33,640 nucleotides of DNA from Gammaproteobacteria bacterium (GTDB taxonomy: Bacteria > Pseudomonadota > Gammaproteobacteria > GCA-002705445 > GCA-002716945). Shown piece after piece: positions 33,609 to 33,640 of this stretch. The stretch spans positions 1 through 33,640 of the forward strand of contig JAQWOB010000029.1 of NCBI GenBank assembly GCA_029246085.1. The letters run 5' to 3'. Numbering within the stretch: position 1 is the first letter of the stretch; every line of letters begins with the position of its first letter. Both the position numbers and the translations under genes were made by a program. The notes under the pieces are model-generated. The model saw only the letters and a list, made by a program, of their open reading frames with translations, had not been told where the DNA came from and searched no databases.

Positions 33609-33640
33609 TTAACCAACGATTGCTGTTATATCATCTTCTC
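33609..33640 (-). CDS. groS: co-chaperonin GroES, C-terminal fragment (truncated by window edge)
   Basis: Minus-strand GAAGATGATATAACAGCAATCGTTGGTTAA = EDDITAIVG*, matching the GroES C-terminus; immediately upstream of groL. Confidence 0.85.
   Translation of the reverse strand, partial: EDDITAIVG

Overview
AT-rich, very gene-dense window that looks like ordinary chromosomal housekeeping DNA from a gammaproteobacterium with a streamlined genome. The taxonomy is inferred from gene order and protein similarity only. From left to right: rplY (partial)-prs-tRNA-Gln-ispE-TPR lipoprotein (minus), divergent to hemA-prfA-prmC-gatCAB-mreBCD-rsmJ-like-hypothetical-BolA/IbaG-dinB, then metY; convergent thiC; PCMT-like-rhodanese-tolC-waaA; a kdkA/GT9/hldE (split) LPS-core block; ilvE; a Fur-box-preceded Fe(III) ABC transporter (three genes); fadD; and groL with the last codons of groS. 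I found no mobile elements, CRISPR arrays, phage genes or defence genes, and no convincing undescribed system. The best second-look items are: (1) hldE split into two overlapping ORFs at an A6 homopolymer, where deleting one A would restore a single fused ORF; (2) a 15/19 Fur-box match overlapping a TATAAT in front of the iron transporter; (3) a PCMT-like protein whose active-site motif is replaced, in a cluster with a rhodanese and tolC; (4) extreme gene packing at convergent and divergent junctions; (5) absence of lolB from its usual slot; (6) a lone thiC with no room for a TPP riboswitch.
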